The position numbers were made by a program, and so were the translations under genes. A stretch of DNA of 64,000 nt from Actinomadura syzygii (GTDB lineage: Bacteria; Actinomycetota; Actinomycetes; Streptosporangiales; Streptosporangiaceae): NCBI RefSeq assembly GCF_008085905.1, contig NZ_VSFF01000019.1, forward strand, positions 83,285 through 147,284, read 5' to 3'. The notes beneath the pieces were generated by a model. The model was not told where the DNA came from. It worked only from the letters and a program-made list of their open reading frames with translations, and did not search any database. This document shows positions 15,705 to 24,714 of this stretch, in pieces. Each line of letters begins with the position of its first letter. Position 1 is the stretch's first letter.

Positions 15705-16199
15705 TTGAGCGTACGGCTTCCACGGGTGGGCGTCGGTACCGACGTCCACCCGTTCTCGTCCGAGCCGCGTCCGCTATGGGTGGGCGGGCTCGAATGGCCC
15801 GGTGAGGGCTACGGCCTCGCCGGGCACTCCGACGGCGACGTCGCCGCGCACGCCGCCTGCGACGCGCTGCTGTCGGCCTGCGGGCTAGGCGACCTCGGCG
15901 CCGTCTTCGGGACGACCGACCCGCGCTGGTCGGGCGCGGCGGGCGTCGCGTTGCTGCGGGAGGTGGCGCGGCTCGTGCATGAGGCCGGGTTCACCATTGG
16001 GAACGTCGCCGTTCAGGTGGTCGGGAACCGTCCCAAGATCTCCAAGCGGCGCGGCGAGGCGGAGAAGACGCTGTCCGAGGCGCTCGGCGGGGCACTGGTA
16101 ACCGTCACCGCCACTACTACGGACGGCCTGGGCCTGACAGGCCGAGGCGAGGGCGTAGCCGCAATAGCCACCGCCCTCGTCCTCCCCCCACCCTCCTGA
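15705..16199 (+). CDS. ispF: 2-C-methyl-D-erythritol 2,4-cyclodiphosphate synthase
   Basis: 164-residue MEP-pathway enzyme converting CDP-methylerythritol 2-phosphate to the cyclic diphosphate for isoprenoid synthesis. Metal ligands in GTDVHPF (Asp, His) and GHSDGDVAAHA; DLGAVFGTTDPRW and TTTDGLGLTGRGEG are family hallmarks. The likely start is TTG 15705; GTG within RVGVGTDV is an alternative. carD-ispF adjacency is conserved, but in many actinobacteria ispD lies between or is fused to ispF; here ispD is absent from this locus. Confidence 0.95.
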   Translation: MSVRLPRVGVGTDVHPFSSEPRPLWVGGLEWPGEGYGLAGHSDGDVAAHAACDALLSACGLGDLGAVFGTTDPRWSGAAGVALLREVARLVHEAGFTIGNVAVQVVGNRPKISKRRGEAEKTLSEALGGALVTVTATTTDGLGLTGRGEGVAAIATALVLPPPS

Positions 16200-16708
16200 G
16201 CCCGCCTGCCTCGGCCCTGCGCGCCTGAGTCCTGCGCGCCTGGGGGCCGTCTACCTGACCCGCCTACCTGGGGTCTGCACGGCTGCGGTCTACCCGCCTG
16301 AGCTCCCCGTACCTGCGTGCCTGGTGCCTGCGTGCCTGGTGCCGCGTGGCCGGGCCCCATGTGGCCGGGTCCGCCTCTGCCTGAGCCGACGCACTACTAC
16401 TCCTGACAGGCATTTCGCGGCCTATTGGTCTGCGGTCGGTAGCTGGTTATCCACAATCTCGCAACTCATTGCCGTCCGGTGCCTGGGCGTTTGACGATGG
16501 TGGTAGCCGGTCCGCCCCCGGGCGGGAGGGGCATGCTTTTCAGCGTTGGGAGGGGCATGTCTTTCAGCGCAGTGCTCTGCGGTGGGGCGGGTGGTGGGCG
16601 CAGGCGTGGCGTGGAGTGACGTTGGCGTGGTGTGACGCGGGTGCGGTGTGGCGAGGCCGGGTGGTTCGGTTGTGCGGCGGTGCTTGCTGGGGCTTGCGGC
16701 CGTAGTTG
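16200..16708. repeat. Intergenic region with degenerate CCTGCGCGCCTG repeats
   Basis: From 16200 to about 16370 the sequence is a run of imperfect repeats such as CCTGCGCGCCTGAGT, CCTGCGCGCCTGGGG and CCTGCGTGCCTGGTG (the last in tandem at about 16312-16341). The rest (16370-16708) is G/T-rich with TGGGCGTTTGACG and repeated GGAGGGGCATG words but no plausible gene. Lies between convergent genes; no clean terminator hairpin seen. Confidence 0.55.
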
Positions 16709-17938
16709 TCAGGGGGCCTCGGGGGGCTGTGCTGGGTACACCGTGCCTGTCACTTCACCCAGGGTTATTCGGGAGCCTGACGCGCCCGGTGCCTGGGCGC
16801 GGAGGGTCACTGTGTCGCCGTCCTCCAGGTACGTGCGTTTCGTGCCGTCCGGGAGTTCCAGGGGCTCGTCGCCGTTCGAGGTCAGTTCCAGCAGGCAGCC
16901 GCGCTGGTCGCGGTCCGGGCCGGAGACCGTCCCGGACGCGAACAGGTCCCCGGTGCGCAGGGGGGCGCCGTTGACCGTCGCGTGGGCGAGTTGCTGCGGC
17001 GACGTCCAGTACATGTCCGCGAACCGGGGACGCGCCACCACCTGGCCGTTGATCAGGACCTCCAGGTGCAGGTCAAGGCCCCACGGCTCGGCGCAGCGCA
17101 GGTACGGCAGGGGCTCCGGGTCCTGGACGGGCGGCGTCACCCGCGCGGGCTCCAGTGCCGCGACCGGCACCACCCACGAGGAGATCGACGTCGCGAACGA
17201 CTTGCCGAGGAACGGGCCCAGCGGCTGCGACTCCCACATCTGCACGTCGCGCGCGCTCCAGTCGTTCACCAGGACGAACCCGAACACGTGGTCGCGGAAC
17301 GCGCCAGCCGGGACACCCCGCCCCGGAATGGACGGCACGCCCGCCACGAACCCGACCTCCGCCTCGAAGTCGAGCCGCGTCGACGGGCCGTACGTCGGCT
17401 CCGGCTCGCCCGGCGTCCGGCGCTGCCCGGACGGCCGGATGATCGGCGTCCCGGACGGATACACGGTCCCGGCCCGTCCGTGGTAGGCGACTGGCAGCCG
17501 CTTCCAGTTGGACGGCAGCGGCTCGCTCCTCGGGCGCAGGATCCGTCCCGTGTTCCTGGCGTGGTGCTCGGACGAGAAGAAGTCGACATAGTCCGCGACC
17601 TCGAAGGGCCGGAGCAGCGCCACGTCCGTGACGGGAATCAGGTGCGGCTCCACCCGCTCGCGGAAACCCTCGTCGGTGAGCAGTTCGACCAGCCGCGCCC
17701 GGTTGGCCTCCCAGACGGGACGTCCCGCCACCATGAAGGCGTTCAGCGAGCCGGACGCGAAGCACCGGCGGTCGTCCACTAGCCCGGCGGCGGACAGCGA
17801 GGCCAGGTCCAGGACGAACCCGCCGATGGCCACCCCCACGCGGGGCAGCTCACCCGGTCGGGAGAACACCCCGTACGGCAGATTCTCGATGCCGAACCCG
17901 CCGTCCGCGCTACCCGGAACCCACGAATCGGTCGTCAT
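16709..17938 (-). CDS. fahA: Fumarylacetoacetase
   Basis: 409-residue enzyme cleaving fumarylacetoacetate to fumarate and acetoacetate, the last step of tyrosine/homogentisate catabolism. N-terminal SH3-like domain (residues 1-115), then the catalytic beta-roll with DFFSSEHHARNTG, PVAYHGRAGTVYPSGT, LDFEAEVGFVAG (metal-binding Glu residues), FGFVLVNDWSARDVQ and LGPFLGKSFATSIS. Length is normal for the family. A short gap (30 bp) separates it from the upstream unknown gene, so they are probably one operon. Regulation not evident. Confidence 0.96.
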   Translation of the reverse strand: MTTDSWVPGSADGGFGIENLPYGVFSRPGELPRVGVAIGGFVLDLASLSAAGLVDDRRCFASGSLNAFMVAGRPVWEANRARLVELLTDEGFRERVEPHLIPVTDVALLRPFEVADYVDFFSSEHHARNTGRILRPRSEPLPSNWKRLPVAYHGRAGTVYPSGTPIIRPSGQRRTPGEPEPTYGPSTRLDFEAEVGFVAGVPSIPGRGVPAGAFRDHVFGFVLVNDWSARDVQMWESQPLGPFLGKSFATSISSWVVPVAALEPARVTPPVQDPEPLPYLRCAEPWGLDLHLEVLINGQVVARPRFADMYWTSPQQLAHATVNGAPLRTGDLFASGTVSGPDRDQRGCLLELTSNGDEPLELPDGTKRTYLEDGDTVTLRAQAPGASGSRITLGEVTGTVYPAQPPEAP

Positions 17939-17968
17939 GCCGCTATTTCTTCCCCCACCGTTCCCCTT

Positions 17969-18784
17969 TCATCCGGTGATGGACATCGGGCGAAGAGCCG
18001 ACAGCGCGGCCTCGATCTCGGGCGTCCCGTAGGCGGACAGCAAGCGCCGCGCCCCATCCGCCTCGTCCTCGCCCAGCGTCAGAAGGTCGGTGATCACGTC
18101 TCCGGGGTCGGTGCGGGAGAGCGCGTCGCGGACGTCCCCTGCCCCCGTTCCGGCCACGGCGGCGGCCAGCAGGGCGTTCAGGGGTCCTGGGCCTGGGCCG
18201 TCCTGGCCGCCCGCCAGGACGAACGGCAGGTCGCGCTCCGCGCAGGCCGAGATGAACGCGGCCAGCCCCTCCACCGCGCCGGACGTGTGGAAAGCGGCGC
18301 CCAGCGGCGCTCCCCGGTCACGGGCGGCGGCGACACGGTCGAGCGCGTCCCGCCAGCCGGGCGACGGCCGCACCTCGATGTGCGCGGGCGCGTCGGGCGG
18401 AAGCCGGGCGATCGTCACGGCGGCGGCCCGCGCCTGGTCCGCGTCGCCGGGGAGCGGGACCCGCAGCGCCGAGACGCGGACGCGCGGCTCGCCCCGGGCG
18501 GCGTCCAGCGTCGCGGACAGGTCCTCGATCCCGCTGTCGGCGACCAGGCCGAGGTCGAGCAGGTCTTCCGGGACGAGCCGCGCCCGCAACTCCGCGAACC
18601 GCGACGCCGGGCACAGGAACCGCCCGGCGGCCGGATGCCGGGCCGCGCGGCGGTAGGTCGGGAGCGCCTCGTCGAGTGGGACGCGCTCCTGCCGAACACG
18701 CCCCCGCGGCACGGACCCGGGCGGAACGGGCTTCGGTGGGAAGAGCGCGGCGTCGTCGATCAGCCGAGCGAGTAGGGCGCTCAT
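17969..18784 (-). CDS. Conserved protein of unknown function, operonic with fahA
   Basis: 271 residues, family not recognised. N-terminus ARLIDDAALFPP, repeated alternating strands and helices with VPLPGDADQARAAAVTIARL, AHIEVRPSPGWRDAL and LGAAFHTSGAVEGLAAFIS suggest a TIM-barrel-like enzyme-derived fold, but catalytic residues cannot be named. It precedes fahA on the same strand by 30 bp, suggesting a role in aromatic amino-acid catabolism or its control. No signal peptide or membrane segment. ATG 18784 starts the obvious domain. Confidence 0.75.
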   Translation of the reverse strand: MSALLARLIDDAALFPPKPVPPGSVPRGRVRQERVPLDEALPTYRRAARHPAAGRFLCPASRFAELRARLVPEDLLDLGLVADSGIEDLSATLDAARGEPRVRVSALRVPLPGDADQARAAAVTIARLPPDAPAHIEVRPSPGWRDALDRVAAARDRGAPLGAAFHTSGAVEGLAAFISACAERDLPFVLAGGQDGPGPGPLNALLAAAVAGTGAGDVRDALSRTDPGDVITDLLTLGEDEADGARRLLSAYGTPEIEAALSALRPMSITG

Positions 18785-18841
18785 GACCCATGACTACCCG
18801 GCCGCGGGAGACCTCACCGCGCGCGGCCAAGGTCGTGCCGT

Positions 18842-20098
18842 TCAGCCTGCGGGCGGGACGGGGCCGCTGCGGAAGTTGCTCGACGGAGGCGGGTTCCAGT
18901 CATCGTCGTCGGCGGGTTCCGCGGTGTCGGCGTCCGGGTCCTCAGCGCGATCGGCCGGGGGATCGTCGTGCTCGTCCTCCTCGGCCGGGCGCCGTCCGGG
19001 CATCGGGATGTCGGGACGTGTCGTCGCCGCGGCCGGACGCTCCTCCCGCTCGACGCGGTCCCGGCCGCGGACCAGTTCGACGTCCGTCGGCAGCAGCGCG
19101 GGCGCGGCGGGCGCCTCGGCTGCGTCGGGCGCGTCGATCGGCGACCGCGGCTCCGGCAGCGAGTCCAGCGGCGGCGGCCCCTCCTCGGACGGAACGCCGG
19201 ACTCGAGCGACGGCCCGGGCTCAAGTGAAAGACCCCGCTCGAACGGCAGTCCCCGCTCGAACGTAAGGCCCGGCTCGGACGACAAGCTCCCGGACGACAG
19301 ACTCTGCCCGGACGACGCCTCCCGACCGGGTGCGAAGTGCGGCTTGAAGACGGGTTCCGACCCCTCCTCCTCGGCGTCGTCCTCCACGTTCTCGAAGATC
19401 TCGCGCTCGAAGGCGTTGTCCCTCTCGACCTCCGCCCGCGAAACAGGTTCCTCAGGGGCGAACGGGATGAGCGGGTCGCGCTCGTCCAGGAAAAGCTCCG
19501 GCGCACGCTCCGCCTGCCCCTCCTGGCCCGCAGACCCGGCAGAGTCGGCAGAGCCGGATCCGGCTTCCAGGGCCAGGGGCTCAGGCGAAGCCGGTTCCAG
19601 GACCTTGACGTGTCCGCGCTGCGGCTCGACCGGCGGTGTCTCGTCCACGGCCGGTCGTCCCACCCGGATCTGCTTGAACATCGTCAGCCACAACCACACC
19701 GCGATCACCAGCATGACGTGCGGCGCGACCGCGACGCCCGCGCGGACGGGGTCGCGGGACAGTTCGTCGAGGCCGCGCAGCGAGTCCTGGACGGAGATCG
19801 CCGCGCCCCCGCCGAGCAGGACGAGGAGCAGCGCCCACCGGGGCAGCCGCGTCCACCAGCGGGCGTTCCGGGTGATCACGAGGGACAGGATCGTCAGCGC
19901 GGTGAGGGTGTCCGCGATCGCCGGGTAGAGCGGCGCCCAGCGGCGGCCGACGCCGCCGAGCCGGGCGAGGTCGCGGAGCACGTCGTAGGTCAGCGCGAAC
20001 GCGGCGCCCGCCAGCGCGGCGACGACCAGGCCCGCGACGGCGGTGAGCACCCGGCGCTGCGCGGGGGTGAAGGACGGCCGGGTGGGATCTGTTGGCAT
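18842..20098 (-). CDS. DUF2637 membrane protein with long acidic tail
   Basis: 418 residues. Four transmembrane helices in residues 15-165 match the DUF2637 fold (known from Streptomyces Spd-type plasmid-spread proteins and chromosomal relatives). A cytosolic tail of about 250 residues follows, rich in Glu, Pro, Ser and Asp, with short repeats such as FERGLPFERGLSLEPG and ending in a WNPPPSSNFRSGP motif. The tail has almost no predicted structure. Function unknown; spread-related roles are known only for plasmid homologues. Monocistronic between fahA operon and a divergent gene. Confidence 0.75.
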   Translation of the reverse strand: MPTDPTRPSFTPAQRRVLTAVAGLVVAALAGAAFALTYDVLRDLARLGGVGRRWAPLYPAIADTLTALTILSLVITRNARWWTRLPRWALLLVLLGGGAAISVQDSLRGLDELSRDPVRAGVAVAPHVMLVIAVWLWLTMFKQIRVGRPAVDETPPVEPQRGHVKVLEPASPEPLALEAGSGSADSAGSAGQEGQAERAPELFLDERDPLIPFAPEEPVSRAEVERDNAFEREIFENVEDDAEEEGSEPVFKPHFAPGREASSGQSLSSGSLSSEPGLTFERGLPFERGLSLEPGPSLESGVPSEEGPPPLDSLPEPRSPIDAPDAAEAPAAPALLPTDVELVRGRDRVEREERPAAATTRPDIPMPGRRPAEEDEHDDPPADRAEDPDADTAEPADDDDWNPPPSSNFRSGPVPPAG

Positions 20099-20226
20099 GT
20101 CTCTCGTTCCGGGATGGGTCGCCTGATGAGGGGTCCTCAGCCGAGATTAGCCAGCCCGCACCGCGAGACCCGCCCATTCCGGACGATCACTTTGCCGTGC
20201 GCGCGATATGCACTGAGACGTAACGT

Positions 20227-21009
20227 ATGGACGACCGCCCGTACGCACGACGGCGACCATGCGAGGAGGCAGCGATTCCGGGGGATCGGCTGGGCGAGCC
20301 GGTCCGGACGTTCGACGGCCGGGCCGCGGCGCGCCGCAGATGGGCATGGCTCGGGCTGCTCTGCGCGGCGTCCCTGGCCCTGGTCCCGGCGGCGATCGTC
20401 TACCTGCGCGACAAGGTGTGGTGGGTCGGCGTCCCGGCGCTGCTCCTGTCCATGGGCTACGCGGCCGCGGTCGGCTGGGTCGTGGGACGCGACCGTCCCC
20501 GCGTCGGCGGACGGGCCGTGGTCCTCCACACCGGCGGCCTCTCCATCGTCCGGCGACGCGACGAGGCCCGCTACACATGGGACGAACTGGTGTCCGTCAC
20601 CGTGTCCGGGGTGAAACCCGAGCCGGGCTCGCCGACCAGCTGGACGTTCACGCTCGTCGCGGACGACGGCCGCGTCCTGCGGCTCGGCGACGACCTCCCC
20701 GAGGTGCGGACGCTCGGCGCGGCGGTCGCCGCCGAGGTGACGGCGCGGATCGTCCCGCGACTGCTGGCGGCGGTGAAGGAGGGGGAGACCGTCCGGCTGG
20801 GCCCGTTCGACCTCGACCTGGACGGCGTCGAGAAGGAGGGCGACCGCCTCCCCTGGGACGCCGTCGACGACGTCGCGGTCGACAACGGCCTGGTCACCGT
20901 GCACGCCCGCAAGGGCCCCGACCTGATGACGATGGCCGCGCAGATGCCGGACGCGCTCGCGTTCACCGCCCTGTGTCACCAGGTCAGAGACCTCGCCAGA
21001 CCTTCTTGA
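20227..21009 (+). CDS. DUF6585-like membrane protein with PH-like domain
   Basis: 260 residues. Two adjacent transmembrane helices (residues 38-85, LGLLCAASLALVPAAIVYL and WVGVPALLLSMGYAAAVGWVV) are followed by two beta-sandwich segments of bacterial-PH type; the second contains the diagnostic LGPFDLDLDGVEKEGDRLPW / VDDVAVDNGLVTVHARKG pattern of DUF6585 proteins. Function unknown; such proteins are usually inner-membrane housekeeping factors. Monocistronic; the alpha/beta hydrolase begins 97 bp downstream. Confidence 0.65.
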   Translation: MDDRPYARRRPCEEAAIPGDRLGEPVRTFDGRAAARRRWAWLGLLCAASLALVPAAIVYLRDKVWWVGVPALLLSMGYAAAVGWVVGRDRPRVGGRAVVLHTGGLSIVRRRDEARYTWDELVSVTVSGVKPEPGSPTSWTFTLVADDGRVLRLGDDLPEVRTLGAAVAAEVTARIVPRLLAAVKEGETVRLGPFDLDLDGVEKEGDRLPWDAVDDVAVDNGLVTVHARKGPDLMTMAAQMPDALAFTALCHQVRDLARPS

Positions 21010-21106
21010 AGATTTTTCCGAGGGGTATGTCAAGAACCCGGCCGCGGCTCCGATCCCTTCGTGACCGACGGAAACCCCAACCGACGGGAACCCGAAAGGA
21101 ACTCCG

Positions 21107-21988
21107 ATGGAAGTGCGCACTCTCGATGTTCCGGGCGCGAGCCTGCATTACGAGGTCCGAGGGTCCGGCTCCCGGCCCGTCGCGCTGCTGATCTGCGGCG
21201 GAATCTACGACGCGGCCGCCTACGCCGGGCTCGCCGCGCAACTCGCCGAGCGGTACACGGTGGTGACCTACGACCGCCGCGGCAACTCGCGCAGCCCGCT
21301 CACCGGGCCGCCGGTGCCGCAGCGCATCGAGGAACACGCGGACGACGCGTCCCGGCTCCTCGCCGAGGTCTCGCCGGACGCGCCCGCGTTCGTGTTCGGC
21401 AACAGCTCCGGCGCGCAGATCGGGCTCGCGCTGGCCGAGCGGCACCCGGAGCAGGTCCGCGTGCTCGTCGCGCACGAGCCGCCGCTGCTCTCCATGCTGC
21501 CGGACGCCGCGCACTGGGAGTCGGTCATCGCGGACGTGGAACGCGCGTACGCGGACGGCGGCGCAGGCGCCGCGATGGGCGTCTTCGGCGCGGCGATGGG
21601 CATGGGCGGCGGCGAGGACTCCGACGATTCCGGAGGCGACTCTGGAGGCGGTTCCGGAGGCGATTCCGGAGGCGGGGCCGAGCCGCCGTCGCCCGAGATG
21701 CAGGAGATGTTCGCGCGCCTGGAGAAGAACACCGACTTCTTCATCGGCTACGAGGTCCCGCCGTTCGGGCACTGGACGCCGGACGTCGACGCGCTGCGCG
21801 GGTCGTCCGTCCCGATCGTGCTGGTCGCGGGGGAGGAGTCGGAGGGCGAGCCGCCGCACCGGTCCGCGTACGCGCTGGCCGAACGGCTGGGGACGCCCGT
21901 CGAGACCTACCCCGGCGGCCACGGCGGCTTCGGCCTCTCCGCGGACGAGTTCGCCACCAGGTTGGACGCCGCGTTCTCCGGGTCCTGA
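21107..21988 (+). CDS. Alpha/beta-fold hydrolase with Gly/Ser/Asp repeat insertion
   Basis: 293-residue serine hydrolase. Oxyanion-hole strand ALLICGGIYDAA, nucleophile elbow FGNSSGAQIGLALAE (Ser in GNSSG, about residue 100), a possible acidic residue in VLVAGEESEG, and the His in GGHGGFGLS near the C-terminus. The lid region (about residues 165-190) holds a low-complexity insertion made of four 12-bp repeats. AAGGAA lies 8 nt before ATG 21107. Cytosolic; substrate unknown. Confidence 0.85.
   Translation: MEVRTLDVPGASLHYEVRGSGSRPVALLICGGIYDAAAYAGLAAQLAERYTVVTYDRRGNSRSPLTGPPVPQRIEEHADDASRLLAEVSPDAPAFVFGNSSGAQIGLALAERHPEQVRVLVAHEPPLLSMLPDAAHWESVIADVERAYADGGAGAAMGVFGAAMGMGGGEDSDDSGGDSGGGSGGDSGGGAEPPSPEMQEMFARLEKNTDFFIGYEVPPFGHWTPDVDALRGSSVPIVLVAGEESEGEPPHRSAYALAERLGTPVETYPGGHGGFGLSADEFATRLDAAFSGS
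21626..21673 (+). repeat. 12-bp tandem coding repeats
   Basis: Four in-frame copies of GATTCCGGAGGC-like units (21626-21637, 21638-21649, 21650-21661, 21662-21673) encode D/G-S-G-G repeats in the hydrolase lid. Copies 1 and 4 are identical, suggesting recent slippage. Confidence 0.85.
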
Positions 21989-22116
21989 CTGACATAAAGG
22001 CCCGCGCGGGAAGGGCCTCCTGACCTGGAGGGCGCGTAGAACCTTATGACCATTTGGCATATGGGATGGCACGCGATACGACGCGCGGCCGTCCACCGAT
22101 CCAATAACCTGGTTTC

Positions 22117-23514
22117 GTGAGTCTGCGCCTTTACGACACCGGCACCCGTAGCGTCCGTGCGTTCGAGCCCCTGGAAGAGGGCCGCGTGGGGATGTACGTG
22201 TGTGGCGCTACTCCGCAGGCGTCCCCGCACATCGGCCACCTGCGCTCCGGCGTGATCTACGACGTGCTGCTGCGCTGGCTGCGCGCGTCCGGCTACGAGG
22301 TGACGTTCGCGCGCAACGTCACCGACATCGACGACAAGATCCTCGCGGTGGCGGCGGAGCGGGGCGTGCCCTGGTTCGCGGTCGCCGAGGGCAACCAGCG
22401 GGTCTTCACGCAGGGCTACGACCTGCTCGGCTGCCTGCCGCCGACGATCGAGCCGCGCGCCACCGGGCACGTCCCGGAGATGATCGCGCTGATCCGGCGG
22501 CTGATCGACAAGGGGCACGCCTACCCGGCGGGCGGCGACGTGTACTTCGACGTGAAGTCGTGGGCCGACCACTACGGCGAGCTGTCGAACCAGCGGCTGG
22601 AGAACATGCGGTCGACGGGCGACACCGTCAACGAGGACTGCAAGCGCGACGTCCGCGACTTCGCGCTGTGGAAGGGCGCGAAGCCCGGCGAGCCGTCCTG
22701 GGAGACGCCGTGGGGGGACGGCCGCCCCGGCTGGCACCTGGAGTGCTCGGCGATGGCGACCAAGTACCTCGGTCCCGTGTTCGACATCCACGGCGGCGGC
22801 GTCGACCTGATCTTCCCGCACCACGAGAACGAGATCGCCCAGTCCCGGGCGGCGGGCGACGGGTTCGCCCGCTACTGGCTGCACAACGGGCTCCTCACCG
22901 TCGACGGCGAGAAGATGAGCAAGTCCGTCGGCAACGTCGTGCTGCTGCCCGACCTGCTCGACAAGGCGCGTCCGGTCGAGGTCCGGTACTACCTGGTGTC
23001 GGCGCACTACCGCTCGCTGATGGACTACACCGACTCCGCGCTCGCCGAGGCCGTCTCCGCCTACCAGCGGATCGAGGGGTTCGTCACGCGCGCGACGGAG
23101 GTCGTCGGCGCGGTCGAGCCGGTGTCGCCGGTTCCGGCCGAATTCGCCGCCGCGCTCGACGACGACCTCGGCGTGCCGCACGCGCTGGCGGTGCTGCACG
23201 AGGCCGTCCGGGAGGGGAACAGCGCCCTCGCGTCCGGCGACCGCGACGCGGTGCGGGAGCGGCTCGGCGCCGTCCGGGCGATGGCCGGCGTCCTCGGGCT
23301 CGACCCGCTGTCGCCGCAGTGGGCCCGGTCCGGCGAGGACGACCTGCGTCCCGTCGTGGACGCGCTCGTCGCCGTCGCGCTGGAGCAGCGGCAGGCGGCC
23401 CGCGTCCGGAAGGACTACGCCGCCGCCGACGCGATCCGCGACGGCCTGTCCGAGGCGGGGATCGTCGTCGAGGACACCCCGCAGGGCCCCCGCTGGGAGC
23501 TCAAGCGCGACTGA
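22117..23514 (+). CDS. cysS: Cysteinyl-tRNA synthetase
   Basis: 465-residue class I synthetase charging tRNA-Cys. HIGH-type motif SPHIGHLRSG, zinc ligands including Cys in YVCGATPQ, Cys in HLECSAMA and His residues in FPHHENEIAQS, and the KMSKS loop GEKMSKSVGN. The C-terminal DALR-like helical domain is complete. GTG start; AATAACCT lies 7-8 nt upstream, indicating a leaderless transcript. The order carD-ispF...cysS-rlmB matches mycobacteria with an insertion of several genes in between. Confidence 0.96.
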   Translation: MSLRLYDTGTRSVRAFEPLEEGRVGMYVCGATPQASPHIGHLRSGVIYDVLLRWLRASGYEVTFARNVTDIDDKILAVAAERGVPWFAVAEGNQRVFTQGYDLLGCLPPTIEPRATGHVPEMIALIRRLIDKGHAYPAGGDVYFDVKSWADHYGELSNQRLENMRSTGDTVNEDCKRDVRDFALWKGAKPGEPSWETPWGDGRPGWHLECSAMATKYLGPVFDIHGGGVDLIFPHHENEIAQSRAAGDGFARYWLHNGLLTVDGEKMSKSVGNVVLLPDLLDKARPVEVRYYLVSAHYRSLMDYTDSALAEAVSAYQRIEGFVTRATEVVGAVEPVSPVPAEFAAALDDDLGVPHALAVLHEAVREGNSALASGDRDAVRERLGAVRAMAGVLGLDPLSPQWARSGEDDLRPVVDALVAVALEQRQAARVRKDYAAADAIRDGLSEAGIVVEDTPQGPRWELKRD

Positions 23515-23656
23515 GGCTCTCCGCGGGACGGCGCGGCCCGCGCGGCGGATAAAATCGGGTGTTCGCGGGGGTGCGCAGCCGTCCCGCCGAGATCCCAGCC
23601 GCCCGGGCAGCCACGTCGACGGGCGAACCACCACCGTCGCTAGGGGCGAATCGACC

Positions 23657-24583
23657 ATGGCCAAGGGCAAGAGCAAGGGCAAGGGACCCACTCCGAAGGC
23701 CGAGGACCGGCACTGGCACGCCAAGCGCCAGAAGGCCCGCGCCGTGAAGAGCTCCCGCCGCACCGGCACCCCGACGCTCGGCCCCGGCGGGCGCGACCAG
23801 CCCGCCGAGGCCCCCGAGCGCGCCCGCCGCCCGGCCGGGGCGCGGCGCGCGAACGGCGAGGTCCCCGAGCTGGTCACCGGGCGCAACCCGGTCGTCGAGG
23901 CGCTGCGCGCCGGAGTGCCGGGGAGCACGCTGTTCTACGCCTCGGCCAGCTCGGACGAGCGGGTCCGCGAGTCGATCCAGCTCGCCGCCGACCGGGGCGT
24001 CGCGCTCCTGGAGACCGGCAAGAACGAACTCGACCGGATGACGGACGGCGCCGTCCACCAGGGCATCGCGCTGCAGGTCAAGCCGTACCGGTACGCGCAC
24101 CCCGACGACCTGCTCACCGGGTCGGCGCCGCTGATCGTCGCCGTCGACGGGATCACCGACACGCGCAACCTCGGCGCGATCGTCCGGTCCGCGGCCGCGT
24201 TCGGCGCGGCGGGCGTGGTCGTGCCCGAGCGGCGCGCCGCCGGGGTCACGGCCGGGACGTGGAAGTCGTCGGCGGGGACGCTCGCGTCCGTGCCCGTCGC
24301 GCAGGCCACGAACCTCACGCGGCAGCTCAAGGCGTACCAGAAGGCGGGCTGCTTCGTCGCCGGACTGGACGCGGGCGGCGGCGTCGCCGTCGCCGACCTG
24401 GAGGTCGCGTCCGGGCCGTTCGTGCTGGTCGTCGGCTCGGAGGGCAAGGGCCTCGGACGGCTCGTCGGCGAGACCTGCGACCTGCTCGTCACGATCCCGA
24501 TGCCGGGCCGCGCCGAGTCGCTGAACGCGGGCGTCGCCGCCGGGATCGCGCTCTACGAGGTCAGCCGCCTGCGCTCGCGGTAA
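23657..24583 (+). CDS. rlmB: 23S rRNA 2'-O-methyltransferase RlmB (SpoU family)
   Basis: 308 residues. A highly basic N-terminal extension (KGKSKGKGPTPKAEDRHWH, residues 1-60) precedes the L30e-like substrate-binding domain (GRNPVVEALRAG) and the SpoU trefoil-knot domain with VDGITDTRNLGAIVRSAAAFG, LVVGSEGKGLGRL and IPMPGRAESLNAGVAAGIALYE, the SAM-binding knot motifs. Uses SAM to methylate a guanosine of 23S rRNA in relatives. Follows cysS by 142 bp on the same strand, a conserved pairing. Confidence 0.94.
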   Translation: MAKGKSKGKGPTPKAEDRHWHAKRQKARAVKSSRRTGTPTLGPGGRDQPAEAPERARRPAGARRANGEVPELVTGRNPVVEALRAGVPGSTLFYASASSDERVRESIQLAADRGVALLETGKNELDRMTDGAVHQGIALQVKPYRYAHPDDLLTGSAPLIVAVDGITDTRNLGAIVRSAAAFGAAGVVVPERRAAGVTAGTWKSSAGTLASVPVAQATNLTRQLKAYQKAGCFVAGLDAGGGVAVADLEVASGPFVLVVGSEGKGLGRLVGETCDLLVTIPMPGRAESLNAGVAAGIALYEVSRLRSR

Positions 24584-24636
24584 GCGCTGAGCGCGGTAGG
24601 TGAGCGCGGTGACGTTGCTCACTACCGACAATCTTA

Positions 24637-24707
24637 ACGTTCAGATAGTTGACGCGGCTTTACCCCTCATGTTGTTATCTCAACGTTGAGATAACAACAT
24701 GAGGGGT
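24637..24707. promoter_or_regulatory. 46-bp perfect palindrome over the EamA promoter and RBS
   Basis: 24662-24707 reads the same on both strands over its full 46 bp, centred on TCTCAACGTTGAGA. Immediately upstream TAACGTTCAGATA (24636-24648) repeats the right-hand centre at 11 of 13 positions. TTGACG (24649-24654) is a -35 candidate and the -10 would fall inside the palindrome, so a dimeric repressor bound there would block transcription. The right arm includes the GAGGGG Shine-Dalgarno; in RNA the hairpin would also hide it. Confidence 0.8.
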
Positions 24708-24714
24708 GAGCCAG

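Noticed and set aside
21907..23928. 673-codon antisense frame across cysS and rlmB
   Set aside because: Overlaps two certain genes; its sequence is Arg/Ala/Gly-biased with no recognisable domain.
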